DNA of 64,000 bases from Rhizoclosmatium globosum (GCA_002104985.1 MCGO01000002.1:186001-250000); one strand, 5' to 3'. Counted from the stretch's first letter, positions 12,660 to 25,257 are shown. Numbers and translations are program-made. The notes: generated by a model from the sequence alone, not told the origin.

Positions 12660-14614
12660 ATGATGTCTGCGACCGACAGTGACAAACTCGCAGCACTTCA
12701 CGCGGCCGCCGAGGACACGGACGACACGGACGAGGACCAGACGGCGACAGCGACAACGACGGCGGAACAAGTCGATAAAAAGAAGAAGAAAAAGAAGAAG
12801 AACAAGAACAAGAACAAGAACAAAGACTTGGCTGCCGAGGATCAGTTGCCCGTCCTTGCCCAGGGCCAACTCGCTGTCGGGCCAGGCGGCTCAATCAACA
12901 TCGACAAGTCAAACACAACTTCGGCTACTTCGTTCGAGGCAAAGCTGCAGTCCCTCTTTGAAAACGTAACTTGATTCATCCACGTTCCACTTTGTCCACT
13001 GTCAAACTAAAAGCGCAAACTCAACCCCCCTCCTTCCTTCCTTCCTTCCTCTTCTACTAGCTCGCAAAACAGGGAATGTTTGATGGACAGGACGATCAAG
13101 AAGACGACAAGAACGTTCTGAAGCCTTCCTCAGAGTACAAGTTCTGGAACACTCAACCTGTGCCAAAGTCTGAAGAAATTATCGAGCAGGATGGAGCTAT
13201 TGAACCTGATGTGCCTCTTGATCAGATTCGTCAAACGCCATATGATTTGAATGCACAGTTTGAGTGGACATTTGTGGATGTCAATGATGAAGCTCAGGTG
13301 AGTTACTGGATCATGATCCTCATGACCAAGATGTGTAGCATTTGAAATTCATTTGAAATTATCACGAGATAATAGCGTGGAGCTCTTGCAACCTCTTAAC
13401 ATCCTGCCTCAAGCAAACAACTTACCGTTTTACTTTAGCTCAAGGAAACCTACCAACTCCTCAGCGAGAACTACGTCGAAGACAAGGACTCAACCTTCCG
13501 TTTCGATTACTCCCGAGAATTCCTCAAATGGTACATTCATACCTCATTGACATTTCTCGAACATGCCATTCTCATCTTGCATACAACAGGGCGATCCAAC
13601 CTCCTGGCTGGAAAAAAGAGTGGCACTTGGGTGTTCGCGTGAAGCAATCCCAAAAGCTCGTTGCTTTCATCTCCGCCATCCCCGGCGACCTCCAAGTCCG
13701 TGACTCCATCCAACGCATTGTCGAAATCAACTTCCTCTGTATCCACAAAAAACTCCGCTCAAAGCGTCTCGCGCCCGTCCTCATTAAGGAAATCACGCGT
13801 CTCGTTAATTTGACGGGAATCTTCCAAGCTGCGTACACGGCGGGGAAAGTCATTCCGAAGCCTGTTTCTCAGTGTAGATATTATCACCGTAGTTTGAACT
13901 TCAAGAAGTTGTTGGATATTGGGTTTAGTTTCGTGCCGAGAGATCAGACTGTTGCGAGCATGATTAAGCGGTTGAAGGTTCCTGCGGAGCCGCAGGTTCC
14001 TGGAACTAGAGCTATGCAGGCGAAAGATATTCCTGAAGTTGCTGCTCTGTTGAAAGAGTTTTTGAGTATTCGGGCCGATTTGTATCCTGTTTTCTCGGAG
14101 GAAGAGTTGAAACATTGGTTGTTGCCAATCAAGGATGTTGTCTACAGTTATGTAGTGGAGGTATGCTGTCATTTTCAGTTAACAGCATTGATTCTGAGCA
14201 AACGACAAATCAATGAATAGGATCCACAAACCGGAAAAGTTACAGATTTTTACTCCTTCTACAACCTTCCTTCCTCTGTGCTCAAGAACGAAAAGTACAC
14301 TCACCTTCGTGCTGCGTACCTCTTCTATTACACTCCAAAAGGAATGGGTAAAGACTTGAACAGAACAACAGCAATTATGAAGGATGCTCTCATTCAAGCT
14401 GTTGCTGTAAGTATCTTTTTCTTCGTCTGCGTTTGATGCTAACATCCATGCCCAGAACAACTTTGATGTCTTCAATTGTTTGGATTTGATGGGTAATGAC
14501 CGTTTCTTGGAGACCTTGCTCTTTGGAAAGGGAGACGGAGTCTTAAACTACTACTTGTACAATTACCGATGTCGCGATGTGCAACCCAGTAATATGGGAC
14601 TTGTTTTGTTGTAA
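12660..14614 (+). CDS. NMT1: N-myristoyltransferase
   Basis: Glycylpeptide N-tetradecanoyltransferase: transfers myristate from myristoyl-CoA to N-terminal glycine of proteins, in the cytosol and at ribosomes. Six exons join with intact phases: 12660-12965, 13061-13297, 13439-13530, 13590-14160, 14221-14406, 14456-14614. The N-terminal extension carries a long Lys/Asn tract; in other NMTs a lysine-rich tail helps ribosome binding. Family motifs include [31 protein letters not shown] (CoA-binding region), [20 protein letters not shown], and the C-terminal [19 protein letters not shown]. The C-terminal carboxylate acts as base in known NMTs; here it is a Leu-Leu end, as usual. No frame breaks were found, so this is one of the cleanest genes here. 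A neighbour, the SCYL3-type pseudokinase, carries an apparent substrate signal. Confidence 0.97.
13032..13050 (+). repeat. (TTCC)n microsatellite in an intron
   Basis: About four to five tandem TTCC units preceded by a C6 run, inside the pyrimidine tract of the first intron of the N-myristoyltransferase gene, just before the CTACTAG acceptor. Confidence 0.7.
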
Positions 14615-14734
14615 ACGCATTTACAATAGGCGTTTGGTGATGGATGATGTGGGAATAAATGACTGGTACAATTCATGTTCGTGATTCGTGCGGAAGTCCC
14701 GAACGTACTTGTCATTAAATACGTTAATTCAATT

Positions 14735-16563
14735 TTATTCCAGTTTTAATTCTTCAAAGAGTGTTATAGTCGGCGAAACTAGATCTGCTCCAGCACTACT
14801 GTCACTACCATTGTTATTCATGCCAACCACCTTCCCTTTCTCCATACTATCATGAGCTGGACTACAAGTAGGGCCCAAACGAGGACTTGTAACAGCAACT
14901 AAATACTTTGGATGCACATCCAAGACTCCTAACCCGCCTTGCTTCTTTAAAATCCTCATCTGCCTCCTCGAAAGCGGCGGCGGCGTAGCCACATTCTCCA
15001 CTTGCACCACAGGACTTTGATTCCCTGTCAACATTGGACTCATACCTCCACAACTTCCTCCACCATACCCCCACTCCATATCCATCTCGAAAAACGGCGA
15101 CGCCTCAACAACTACTGGTGTCTGCTGTCTAGCCGTACTCGACCGCGTGCCCCCCGCTTTCGGAGTCGTTGCCGTCGTTAAGACATCCAAACAATCCGTG
15201 TCTGCATCTTCAACGTCGTTTCCAGAGTCTAATGAGAACGGGGGTGCGAGGTTCGCAATGTCGCGCATGTTCATGACGCTTTTGCGGAGGATTGATTTCG
15301 GGTGTGGGGATTGGTTTGAGTGGGAGTATGGGTATGGGGACGCTGTTGAGCTCATTGGTGTTGATGGGGAGTCGAGAGATGGGACTGTGAGGGACGTTGA
15401 GGAGGAGGCTGTGGAAGAGGCTGCGGAGTAGGATCTGTGGTCTGCTCTGAGGGAAGGGGATTTTGTGTAGGAGGTTGAGGTTGGTGGTGCAGTTGTTGTG
15501 GAGTGGTTGGACGATGGAATGAAGAAGCTTTGTTTTGGAGCTGACGTGGAGAAACGAGGGGCAGGAGATGGTGGGGGCTTTGTTGAATTGTTCAAGTCTT
15601 CATTTTCGGAATCATAGGCGGAACGTGTTCCTGTTGAGTGACGGCTAGAACCTCTACTACTTTGTCGCTTTTGTTTTGATGTCATAGATCCCTTTCTAGC
15701 GCTGGAGCATGTTGGAGTGCTCTGACTAGCATTTCGTCGTTGCTTTCTTGAGCCCTTTGATGGTGTGGTCTCAGCATCAAATTCTTCATCTGAATCAAAG
15801 TCGCCGCGTTCGCCTCGTCCACGTTCACGGCTACGGCTGGATGAATCACGCATAGACACTTCGCGTCCCGTTGGAATTGCAATACCCTTCTTTGCGCTGG
15901 AATGCGAGGTGGTATTTCTTGGCAAGCAACCAGTTCTCGCCAGTTTGGCATCTTTCCAAGCAGCGTTCTCTTGCTTCGTGAATGGAAAGAGCTTTCCATA
16001 GAATGTCCAGAGAATACACAAATCCCGCTTCAACTCCTTTGTCATTCTGTTGTAGGCACCTTCCCACTCGGCGTGGTCTCGAGAGTGCGAACGTCCTTTA
16101 GCTCCACCATACTTCCTGAGCCATTCGTCTCTGAGGTCCAACAGGTTGAGTGGGTCAAGAGTGTTATCGTAGCCCTTCCACTCTGCAAAGACTGTGCATA
16201 TAAAATGGATAAGTAATCAGGCTTGAACGCGCAGCCAAACAAACCATCCGTCCAGCGCGGCGGTTCAGGGCCAAGCCCACGTCGCACAAAGTCGTCGACG
16301 GGCTTGTGCAGCGCCAGAACATCGTTTGAGGCGGCAAACTCGGCGAGCGATCTGATTGGCTCCCGGCGAAGCGCGGCGGCGACGAGGTCCGCGGCGACAA
16401 AGCGAAACGCCGTTGCCGCGCAAAAGAGCCGCCGCGAATCGCCAAGCCCGAGCCACGCGCAAATCAGCCGCCACACTTCAATCGGAAACAGCGCAAATGG
16501 GTGCTGTGAGAGCGGGACGGGCGGCCGCGAGGAGGAGAACGTAACGCTCTTTGACACGTCCAT
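14735..16563 (-). CDS. F-box-like protein with long disordered tail
   Basis: About 590 residues in two exons. A 53-nt intron at 16192-16244 (GTTTGT to CAG) restores one frame, giving RWTD then VFAEWKGYDNTLDPLNLLD. The N-terminus holds an F-box-like motif, ALFPIEVWRLICAWLGLGD, followed by a helical segment; F-boxes bind SKP1 in SCF ubiquitin ligases. The middle part (DEWLRKYGG, WEGAYNRMTKELKRDLCIL, KQENAAWKDAKLARTGC) looks globular. The remaining residues are Ser/Thr/Pro-rich and disordered, ending FEELKLE. No substrate-binding repeats were recognised. The first 340 bp are more GC-rich than the rest. F-box assignment is moderate, function otherwise unknown. Confidence 0.65.
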
Positions 16564-17055
16564 TTCAGATGAAACTTTGACAGCAACGTGCCCATCAACT
16601 CAATTTTGATTGGTTGTCCGGACACACGCCAAATCCTTGTTGCCAGAAATAACTATCATCGTCACAACACTCCACAACATTTCTTTCACAGGCATATGTT
16701 ATTTGCTTCATATTATTGTTGACATCGATATTACTACAAACTCAGATAACTCAAGTGTTATAGCAGATGTTGATTACGAATTGCTCAAGTATTCCGTTTA
16801 TGCTCTCGCCATTGATATTTAGTCATTTGCATCAACATAATCTCAATTTGGATGCAGTGAAACCCAACCAACAAAATACCTTTCAGAAACTGGTAAACAG
16901 TTTCTTACTGATGAGCTCTATTTGACAGCTGTAACGTAGAAGAGCTTTTAACGTAATTGTGTATGTTATTGTCCATTGTATGCCCTCCATAGAAAAACTG
17001 ACAATTCTTTGCCTTCATTCTTCCACAATCACAATAATCTGATCACCACCCAACA
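16564..17055. promoter_or_regulatory. divergent intergenic region (F-box-like / CFAP58)
   Basis: About 490 bp, AT-rich, between two outward-facing starts. No ORF with coding character and no RNA gene was recognised. It presumably holds both promoters; no clear TATA or other element could be assigned. Confidence 0.4.
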
Positions 17056-20000
17056 ATGTCCGGCCGTCCAATTTCGGCAAGAACGCGCGGATCGACACAG
17101 CCAGCTGATAGTAGCAGTGATGATGAGCCTCTTCTCCCTGAAGGGCTTCCTACCTCTGGACTTGGAGTCTCTGATTCTGAATACGAGCGACCCGCAACCG
17201 CAACAACCAATGCTCAGTCGGAAACAGACGCGTCAACATCCCAACTTCCGATTCCGGGTGTTCACGAAGAAGAAACTGCCGAAAACATTCTTGGTGCGAT
17301 CTTGAAAGCTTCTCAAGACATTACTGGGAAGAAGAAGAAAAAGAAAAAGAAGGATAAAGATCCGCAGCAAAGACAACCTTCTATTAGTGTGGACGCAAGT
17401 TCCGATGTTGACGGGAATGCCGGAGACAATGAAGACGGCACTTCAGAGGCGCCAGTTCAGTCGCGTCAGCCATCTATTAATCCAGTACCTGGAATAGGCG
17501 CTCTTCCCACACGTTCAGAATCAAATGCCGCGCTGCAATCAAGTCGCCGTGCAAGCCGAGCCCCTTCCACAACTGCCCCTCCCGGCGCTGAAGAAGACCC
17601 AAACACCCTTCCAATTACCGAAGATACACTCATAGAAATTCAGCAAACTCTAGCAACCCTTGCTGCTCTTGGTACCGACTCTGATCCCCTCCTGTCCCTC
17701 GAAGACGAAGCAACTCGTCACCTACAAACCCACGCTCTCCTCCTCCACATCAAATCAGAATACGAAAAGCTTCAAAAACTATTCACACAATGTCGAAAGA
17801 ATGAACAGCTGCTCATCAAAAAGTGTAAAGACGTCACGGGGCAGATGATGAGCAACAGTGTTAAAGTTCAAGCAGCCTTGAAATTATCGCAGGGAGACCG
17901 AATCACGATCGGAAGCTTGAAAAAAGAAGTTAAACGTGCTTGGAAAATGGTGGAGGCGGCTGGGGAGAAGGAGCAGAAGAGTAAGGATAAGATTGTTCGA
18001 CTCAAAATTGAAATCAATAAGATGCGGCATCAGATGGGGACAGGAGCTGCATCGGCTGGAGCGACTGACTTACTCTTGGATGACGAAGTTGGGGAAGGGG
18101 ATGTGGATGGAGTTGACGCAGGGTTGAATCGAATGATGGGTTTACAATTCGAACAAGAATTACAGATTGGGAATCTGCAAAAGGTTGCTTCAGTAATTTA
18201 CTGAACTCGTACTAAATTTTTGATTTCATCTAGGAAAAAGCGTTCTTGGTTTCACAAAATGATCAACTAATTGCTTCTGTGACTACTCTCCGTCACGAAA
18301 TTGTTGACTTGCAGGCGAAACTTAACTCGACAGTAACAGACAAGCATGTCGCTGAAAAGAACCTGGCTTCCATCAAAGATCTCCTCGCTCAGAAAAAGAC
18401 AGACGAAGACAGAAACGCGAAACTTCGTGATAAATTGGAATCAACTGTTCGTGGTCTCACCGATACACTAACAAGAAAAGAACACGACTTGTCCGTAAAA
18501 ACTTCGGAGGGAAAATCCTTGAAGGAAGTCATTGCTCGGCTGGAGACAATGGTCAAAGAAGATAAAGCAAAAATCGATAAGGATACTGTGGAACGTGATA
18601 AACTTGTTGCCAAAGTCACGAAGTTGCAATTAGACTACGATCAACAGCATATTGATGTGACGCGTTTAAAAGCCGAGAACCAGGACCAGTTCGTGGATCT
18701 CAAGAGTTGGGAGGAAGAGTTACACAAATACAAGGAAGAATTCAAAGTAATGGTGCGCTTGAAGGATGGACTTGCGAAAAAAATGAAAATGCTGGAAGAA
18801 GCCAAGATGGAAGCTGAAGTAGATCGAGACCATTTAAGAGTGAGGATAACCAACACACTATACACTTCTTTTAATCAGATGTCAATAGGGTCAAAATCAT
18901 CAACTTACTTACGAACGAGATACTCTCAAAAAGCAAATGGAAGCAAAAACAAAGGAAATGGAAACTCTGGGCCGCGAACGTGACATTGCTCAAAAGAATT
19001 TCGTTCGAGCAACAGGGGCGACGCAGAAGCAAATTAGTACCATGAAACTTGCTGACCAGACCAAGAGGAATTTGGAGCAAGAAATCAGCAACTATAAGGA
19101 AGAAGCTGCGAAAATGAGAAAGGCAATTATCGTCGTCTTGAACTTCAACGACTCAAACAAAAGAACAGATCATTTATTCCTTGGAAAAAGACCGAGATCG
19201 CCATATTAACGAAGCGTCGAAAATTACAGTTGAGCTTGTAGCGAAAGATGAAGATGTGAAAATCAAAGATATTATGCTGTACGATGCTCGAAAGAAGCTT
19301 GATGACTTTGAACGGAAGCTCAAAGAACAACAGGTAAAGTAGTAAGATGTTAGTCTGCCGCAACTAATAAGTCCAATGAATTCAGTCCTTGTACGAAAAC
19401 GTCAGAGCTGATAGAAACTTGTATTCCAAGAATTTAATTGAATCGCAAGATGAAATTATTGAAATGAAGAGAAAGCTCAAGATTATGACTCATCAGATCG
19501 AGCAATTGAAGGAGGAACTGGGCAACAAGGAAGCAGGTTTGGAAAACATCCTTTTGTTTGTTAGAATGCTAAATTCGACGTTTAGCTCTTGCGAAACAGA
19601 ATCTCGAGCATGCAAAATTGGACAAAGACAAAGAGGTCCTATCTGGAACAATTGATAAACTGAAGCAACAGCTCCTCGAATCGGAACAGCGACTTTTGAA
19701 TCAGAAAGCCGAAGAAAGCAAACTCAAACATATCATTGACGAAGCAGACGCTGCGAGGATTAAACAAAAGAAAGAATATGACCTCATTGTCCAAGAAAGG
19801 GTTAGTGCCATTTAATTATTTTGCTCTAGGTACCTGCTTTCTCACATAAAACCAGGATATTATTGGAACTCAACTCATTCGTCGTAATGATGAAATCTCG
19901 CTCCTCTATGAAAAAATCAAAATCCAGGCTTCAACCTTGAATAAAGGTGAAATCCAATACCGTGAACGTCTCGAAGACATTCGCGTTCTTCGTCTCGAAA

Positions 20001-20941
20001 TCAAAAAGTTAAGACGCGAGAAGGCGATTTTACAGACTGAAACTCAGAATGTGGAGGGACTCAAAGGAGAGCTGTTTAAACTTCAACGCGATATTTTGAG
20101 AGAGAAGACTCGGGTCAAGGTGTTGGAAGGTATGTGTCCTGACTGCTTTTGGAAAAGGGTAATAATGAACTCGTTTTACAGAGGAACTGGAGTCTCCTAT
20201 GAATATTCATCGGTGGAGAAAGTTATCAGGATCTGATCCAAGCACTTATGAACTTATTACAAAGATTCAAACTCTCCAGAAACGATTAATTGCCAAAACG
20301 GAAGAAGTTCTTGAAAAAGAGCTGATAATCAATCAAAAAGAGAAACTGTATCGAGAAGTGAAAGATGTGCTACAACGACAACCTGGACCGGAAGTACTCG
20401 AGGAGCTGAGAGTTGTGAAAGATGCCGTGAAAGTGAAAATGCGGGAATGCAAGGTTCGTCTTGAGACGTTTTACGTTTGATTCCAACCGAGTAAAATTAG
20501 GCACTGGCTTCTGAACTCAACATGTACCACGCTCAAGTAAACGAATACAAATTTGAGATTGATCGACTCACTCGAGACTTGCAAGATGTAAAGAAGAAGT
20601 ACTATGAACACAAAAAGAAAGAGCGCGAAGACCGACTCAAAAAACAAAGATACGACGACGCTAGCTTTAATCCTGGGGGTGTCGTGAGTGAACGAATGGT
20701 GGGAGGTCTTGTGGGTGTATTCGGAGACCAATCAAGCGATGGAAAGCATCAGAAAATAGTTTCGATGCCGCCATTAATTAAACCGAATCCTAACTATACA
20801 AATAAGAGGTATAGTGGTGGTGGTTTTAATATGGCCATGTTCTCGTCGGGGATTCAGCACAACACTGAGTCTATGAATCCTCCACAAGAGGCACAGGTTT
20901 CGGAGGATGTTGGAAATAAGTTACCGATTCTGAATTCTTAA
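17056..20941 (+). CDS. CFAP58: CFAP58 flagellar coiled-coil protein
   Basis: Axoneme/basal-body coiled-coil protein needed for motile cilia. Most of the length aligns by eye to animal CFAP58 (CCDC147). Matching segments: VKVQAALKLSQGDR...SLKKEV...AWKMVEAA; LYENVRADRNLYSKNL; EIIEMKRKLKIMTHQIEQLKEEL; LLYEKIKIQ; RLEDIRVLRLEIKKLRREKA; MNIHRWRKLSGSDPS; YELITKIQTLQKRLIAKTEEV; RQPGPEVLEEL. An N-terminal extension of roughly 190 residues is acidic and disordered with an eight-lysine run and seems lineage-specific. Many introns have consistent phases, for example a 51-nt one in the glutamate-rich region at about 19535-19585. Frame breaks occur near 18910, 19119-19121 (AAA) and 19159-19162 (AAAA); one extra base at each restores the known protein. 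Confidence 0.95.
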
Positions 20942-20978
20942 AATAAATTGATCGAAGTATATATGATGATATAACATT

Positions 20979-22749
20979 TTATTGCTCATTGTCCTCAGAT
21001 ATCAGCTTCTTCAGTCGTTTCAAGTGCCCCTGACTGAAGAATACGTGCAAAGGAGGTACCAAACAGGTACCCCAATGTACAATGAAAAGTAAATTCACAA
21101 GTACACCGTCATCGTTTCCGCCTACCGCCTTCTCCCATGCATTACAGTCCGGCAAAATAAATAATACACCAATATCAATAATCATCATGGCACTCACGAA
21201 AATAGCGAAAAACGTCACGGTGAGTGTAAGTTGTTTTCGTATTTCTTGGTGTCGCGAGAGCCTTGCTTTCGTTGATGGAGTCAAACTGTTTGAAGTTCCA
21301 ATCTGCCAAGCGGATGATAGCATTCCGTTCCGGCTTGTGGCTGAGGGTCCGCTACTGTTTAATGAGGTTCCTGTTAGGAGGGCCTCGGGCCTTGTGGTGA
21401 GTGCGGTTGTCACTATTTTGAGTGCTGAAAATTTAGATGATGTGGAGACGCGTTGTGTGTTTGATGTTGAGTCGCTTGGAACTGTTTGTATAAGTATTGG
21501 AGGGTTGTTGAGGAAAGATAGGTCGGTGGTTGGAGGGAGACTGGTGGGTCGAGTCGGGGGTTGTGATGTCGATGTTTGGACTCGAAGTTGTGTGGATTGT
21601 GTGGGAGTCAAAGATTGTGGAGAGAGTGAAGCTGGGTCCATATTTGGTGGCATACTGAGAGGCCTTCCCAATGTGTGCATTGATGGTGGTTGAATTTCTA
21701 CGGTTGGAGATAAAGGCACTTGTGATAATGATTGTTGTGAGGATGGCGATAAAGAAGAATCCGTTTTAGAGACTCGAATGATCTCAGTAAAGACGGGAGA
21801 TAGTAGGGGTAGCGGGGAGGTGCGGTTATGGGTAAACGAATGTCTTGTTGCTGGAGAAAGAAGGTCATTTTCTCTGAAACTGGTTTCTTGACCTGATGTC
21901 TGCCGAACAGATTCCAAGTTCAACGTTGGAAACCGTTGTGATCCCAAGAATTGAGATCCCATATTTCCAGAGAGAGCTCTTCCAGCACTTGTTAAATCAC
22001 TTTTTAAGTTTCGGGTAACCTTTTCATGCGATTTTACGAGAAGATGAAGAACTGCAATCGATTATCAGATCTTAAAAAAATATGTTTGCCACTTACTCAT
22101 ATATTGAGCCCAATAATCCAAGGCGAAAAAGACAATATTCCACAATGTTTGAATGATCCCCACAAACAAGTCTACATCTACAGTTCCTAATAAAGACGAC
22201 GAAATTTGAAGTCCAATCTCGCATCTGCTCTGTGCAAAAATCATTGTCCATCCAGACCATCCTGTTTCATAGACGGAGCTTCCTTTTCCGACCTTTTGAA
22301 TATCCAGCTCAAAGCTTAAGAACAAAAGGAAACAAGTGGCTATGGTCCATAGAAGTAACAGACCGCCAGCGCCAGCAATTATATTCGTTGGGTTGGTGAA
22401 CTCGCTTTCAGCATTGATGGTATATAATCGCGTTTTAGCGATGGTAAGGTATATCTGTTTTCTGCTTTAGGCAACGTCCTAGATAGAAAGACTGTCTCAC
22501 CAGAGTATAGATCATCCAAAATATCCTGCAACAGAATATTGCAATGGGTTGATCGTAGTTGTGGGTATAAGCTACAGCAACAGAACAGGCAGCCCAAATC
22601 ACCAAAACAGCTTGTGATATCAGATGAAGGCCCGTCACTCGTGTCAAAGTTTTCGTGGCGTTCAAAGTTGCGCACACAGTATTTACAATCGCTAGTCCGA
22701 GTGATGCGGTTGCAATCGCCGCACTTATGATGTTGGCGGTGGGCGGCAT
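20979..22749 (-). CDS. seven-transmembrane receptor-like protein
   Basis: Start at 22749 (MPPTANIISAAIATASLG). Introns removed at about 22440-22500 (joining IFWMIYTL to IYLTIAKTRLYTI) and around 22040-22095 (joining QYM to ILHLLVKSHEKVTRN) give one continuous frame with no break. Seven hydrophobic helices can be placed: IISAAIATASLGLAI; LISQAVLVIWAACSV; FCCRIFWMIYTLIYL; GGLLLLWTIATCFLL; LFVGIIQTLWNIVFF; LTVTFFAIFVSAMMI; LLFIVHWGTCLVPP. The loop between helices 5 and 6 is very long, Ser/Thr/Pro-rich and disordered. Topology suggests a G-protein-coupled-receptor-like protein, but no class-defining motif was recognised. It lies 76 bp downstream of the GRAM protein stop, same strand. Confidence 0.6.
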
Positions 22750-22825
22750 GTCAATCTTCAATAAATACAAATTGGAATATTACTTTCTATGAATTGAATA
22801 CAGATAACACAACGCAAGGAGTTAA

Positions 22826-24210
22826 TTACAAGGCAAGAGCCATCAGCTCCAACCGCATAAGCACACCCCTGATCTTCCACAATATCACAGAGCTCCCCAG
22901 CGCCAGGAGCATACAAAGGGCAATAGAAAATATCATAATGAGCACAATCGCCAAACTGCGTTGATTCAGCCAAAGGTCGCCACCTCCCAACAACTTCCCT
23001 TTTGATGAATATCCATTTTCTCGATACTGTATAAACTCGTGATCTTCATCGTCGTCTTCTTCATAGTCATACTCGTCTTCTGAGTCCAGCTCCGTCATAT
23101 TATGTTTTGCTGCCAAAATGTGTTTTGAATATGGTCGCGTTTCGAGTCCTTCTGAGTTTGTAGCTGCTGATGAATCGTCTATTTTTGCGGATGCAGATGC
23201 AATGATCTTTGGAAGTGAGGCCTGTACTGCAGCCCACCCCTTTTTCCGTGGCGCATGCGACTCACGGTGGCGAGCAATAAGGTATTCCATATTCATGAAT
23301 GCATTTTCTCTGTTGATGAAGGATGTGAAGAAGTACTGTGTTGTATGTTAGTTTTGGAGGGTTGAAACTGAGGCGTGACATACGTTTTTGGAGGAAGTAG
23401 AGATAACGATTGCGTTTGGAATAATTAAGGCGGTCTTTGCACGTTCTACGAGAATGATATCTTGAATTGGGAATTCAAACTAGGGAGACCCAAAATATTA
23501 TAAATACCAGCATATGGGATTTAAAATCACAAACTTACAACAGTGAGATAACCAAAGATATTTGCATGGAAACAGAAAAAGTTTGGAGTAAGGTATAGCT
23601 TTCCTTGCAGGAGAATGTGGTCACCTTGAAAGGCACAGTTATGTTCTGTAAACGAATCAGCAACAGATAACGAGACGAATTGCCATCATTGAATTGAGTT
23701 GAATGACGCACCAACGAACAACGGCTCATTAGCGGGCACGGACTTGAATACTTTGTTCAAGAGGTTCTCCCAGTTCTGGTTCTTGAATACATCTGTGATT
23801 GACATTCCATCAGCCGTAGTGACGCTGAAGGTGTCTGTCAGAGGCAGAGGCATTTCATCGAGGAAGCGGCGCTTTGGCTGATCGTCGATTGAGTCGTTGT
23901 CTGTGGCTGTGGATGCAACGGCAAGGGCTGCTGCTCTTGGTGGCGATGACTTTGAATCGGGGGCATCGGCGTCTGTGGCGAGCGTGGGTTTGCGTTGCAC
24001 GTGGGCGGCGTCGACGGATGCGGAAATGGCCGTCTGTTTCACATTGGTTGGTTGGTTGGTGGTTGGTTGGTTTGATAAGCTCAATTGAGTACGATCAGGC
24101 TGAGGCTGTTGCTTCCTGCTGCCATCAACTGTACTTACGTAGTATGGGTCCTGCAGGAGTGCATCGATGTCTCGGCCAGTGGTGCTGGTGGGCGCATCAG
24201 CGGCGCTCAT
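22826..24210 (-). CDS. GRAM-domain protein with C-terminal membrane anchor
   Basis: Begins MSAADAPTSTTG with a disordered acidic N-terminal third. After a short intron the GRAM domain reads EHNCAFQGDHILLQGKLYLT, then FFCFHANIFGYLTV; after the next intron FEFPIQDIILVERAKTALI, then SSKNYFFTSFINRENAF. GRAM domains bind phosphoinositides or phosphatidylserine; proteins of this layout (GRAMD/Ysp type) are tail-anchored in the ER at plasma-membrane contacts. The C-terminus has an acidic DEYDYEEDDDEDHE patch and one hydrophobic helix, SLAIVLIMIFSIALCMLLALG, then a short tail. No VASt/START-like sterol-transfer domain is visible, so it resembles GRAMD2 more than GRAMD1/Lam proteins. Frames are intact. 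Confidence 0.8.
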
Positions 24211-24691
24211 TTGTTGAAAGTTGGGGAAAGAAACAGTGATGATTCTTGTGTCTCTTCAATTGCAAACAAATTAATACAAGAAGAGGGAAAAGAATATCCA
24301 TTTTAACCTGGAATCACCATTGATACAGCTTTAGCTCATAACTTAAGAAACATTCTGTCAAGGCAATCACAGACATACTTTAATCTACATTATCACACAC
24401 GTCGTTGCCTGCTCTTCTGAAAAGATTCTGAGTAAATGCTGCCATAATTTGATATTATGAAGGGTATGCCATCGATTTTTGAAACAATCACAGTTTTAAA
24501 TGTTTCATGTCTTAATATTCTTACACAGTAGGAGTGATCAAAGAAGAAACGTTAGGAAAGCAAATTCTGTATATTTCTGATTAATTCTTCTTTCATTATT
24601 AATCCATATATATAAAAGTTTGTGCAACTCGGACTGCGGACTGCGCACATCTATTCCTATAAATACCCCGCTTCATCCTCTTTCAAAAAGC
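24211..24691. other. intergenic region upstream of U1 snRNA
   Basis: About 480 bp, AT-rich, without coding character. It carries the GRAM gene's upstream region and two TATA-like stretches: TATATATAAAAG at about 24606-24617 and TATAAATA at 24658-24665. Nothing else was recognised. Confidence 0.45.
24658..24665 (+). promoter_or_regulatory. TATA box of U1 snRNA gene
   Basis: TATAAATA ends 26 bp before the predicted first base of the snRNA, a spacing expected for an RNA polymerase II core promoter. Inferred from position only. Confidence 0.55.
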
Positions 24692-24858
24692 ATACTTACC
24701 TGAGTCGGAGGTGCCGGTGATCAAGAAGGCCGGTTCTCCATGGATGGGTTTGGCCATTGCACACACGTTGCTGGGCCCGTCTGTGCACAACTCCCTCGGG
24801 GGTTCGTGGGACTATAATTTTTCTATCGGGAGTACTGCTTTCGAGCGGTCTCCTGGCC
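24692..24858 (+). ncRNA. U1 spliceosomal snRNA
   Basis: The RNA that pairs with 5' splice sites. It opens with ATACTTACCTG, the universal U1 5' end. Stem-loop I contains GATCAAGAAGG, matching the U1-70K-binding loop. Stem-loop II contains CCATTGCACACACG, with the ATTGCAC loop bound by U1A. A single-stranded AATTTTTC near 24816-24823 is the Sm site. It is followed by a GC-rich terminal hairpin with a TTCG loop (about 24827-24856). Total length of about 165 nt is close to animal U1. The 5' end pairs well with the GTAAGT/GTGAGT donors seen throughout the window. The 3' end is approximate. Confidence 0.93.
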
Positions 24859-25257
24859 CCGCCTTCCTTTTCCTCCTCTTTTCTCGCAGGCCTTTTGTGC
24901 AGTAAACAATCTGCGCGTTCCAGATGGGGATGCGCACGTTCTTACTGTTATAATCTGCCGTCGATCAAACGGAAAAATGCTTTCAAAGAATAAATTCTAT
25001 GTGATGCTCAAATCATTCATTGTCTTTCAAACGATTCATTACCTTCTGTGCTGTACGTAACCAGCAACTAGCTTTTCCTTTCGTCCAGTCCATGGTTAAC
25101 AACATAGTAAAGGACGGTTTGAAGAGTTGGGCAAGTACTTGGTTTGACTTGAACAAAGCCACTCGATGTGATAAAGATAACGATAGTGAATGTCTCATTC
25201 TTTTTTTATTTGGAACCCATTTATTAAATATACACAATGAACATTAATGAAATCCAT
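24859..25257. other. intergenic, U1 to histone H2B
   Basis: About 400 bp. Short ORFs on both strands here have no recognisable similarity or coding character. It includes the 3' flank of the H2B gene, with an AATAAA polyadenylation signal on the minus strand at about 25220, and no histone-type stem-loop was noticed. Confidence 0.45.

Noticed and set aside
25013..25247. Short ORFs on both strands between U1 and H2B
   Set aside because: No similarity, no supporting signals, AT-rich.
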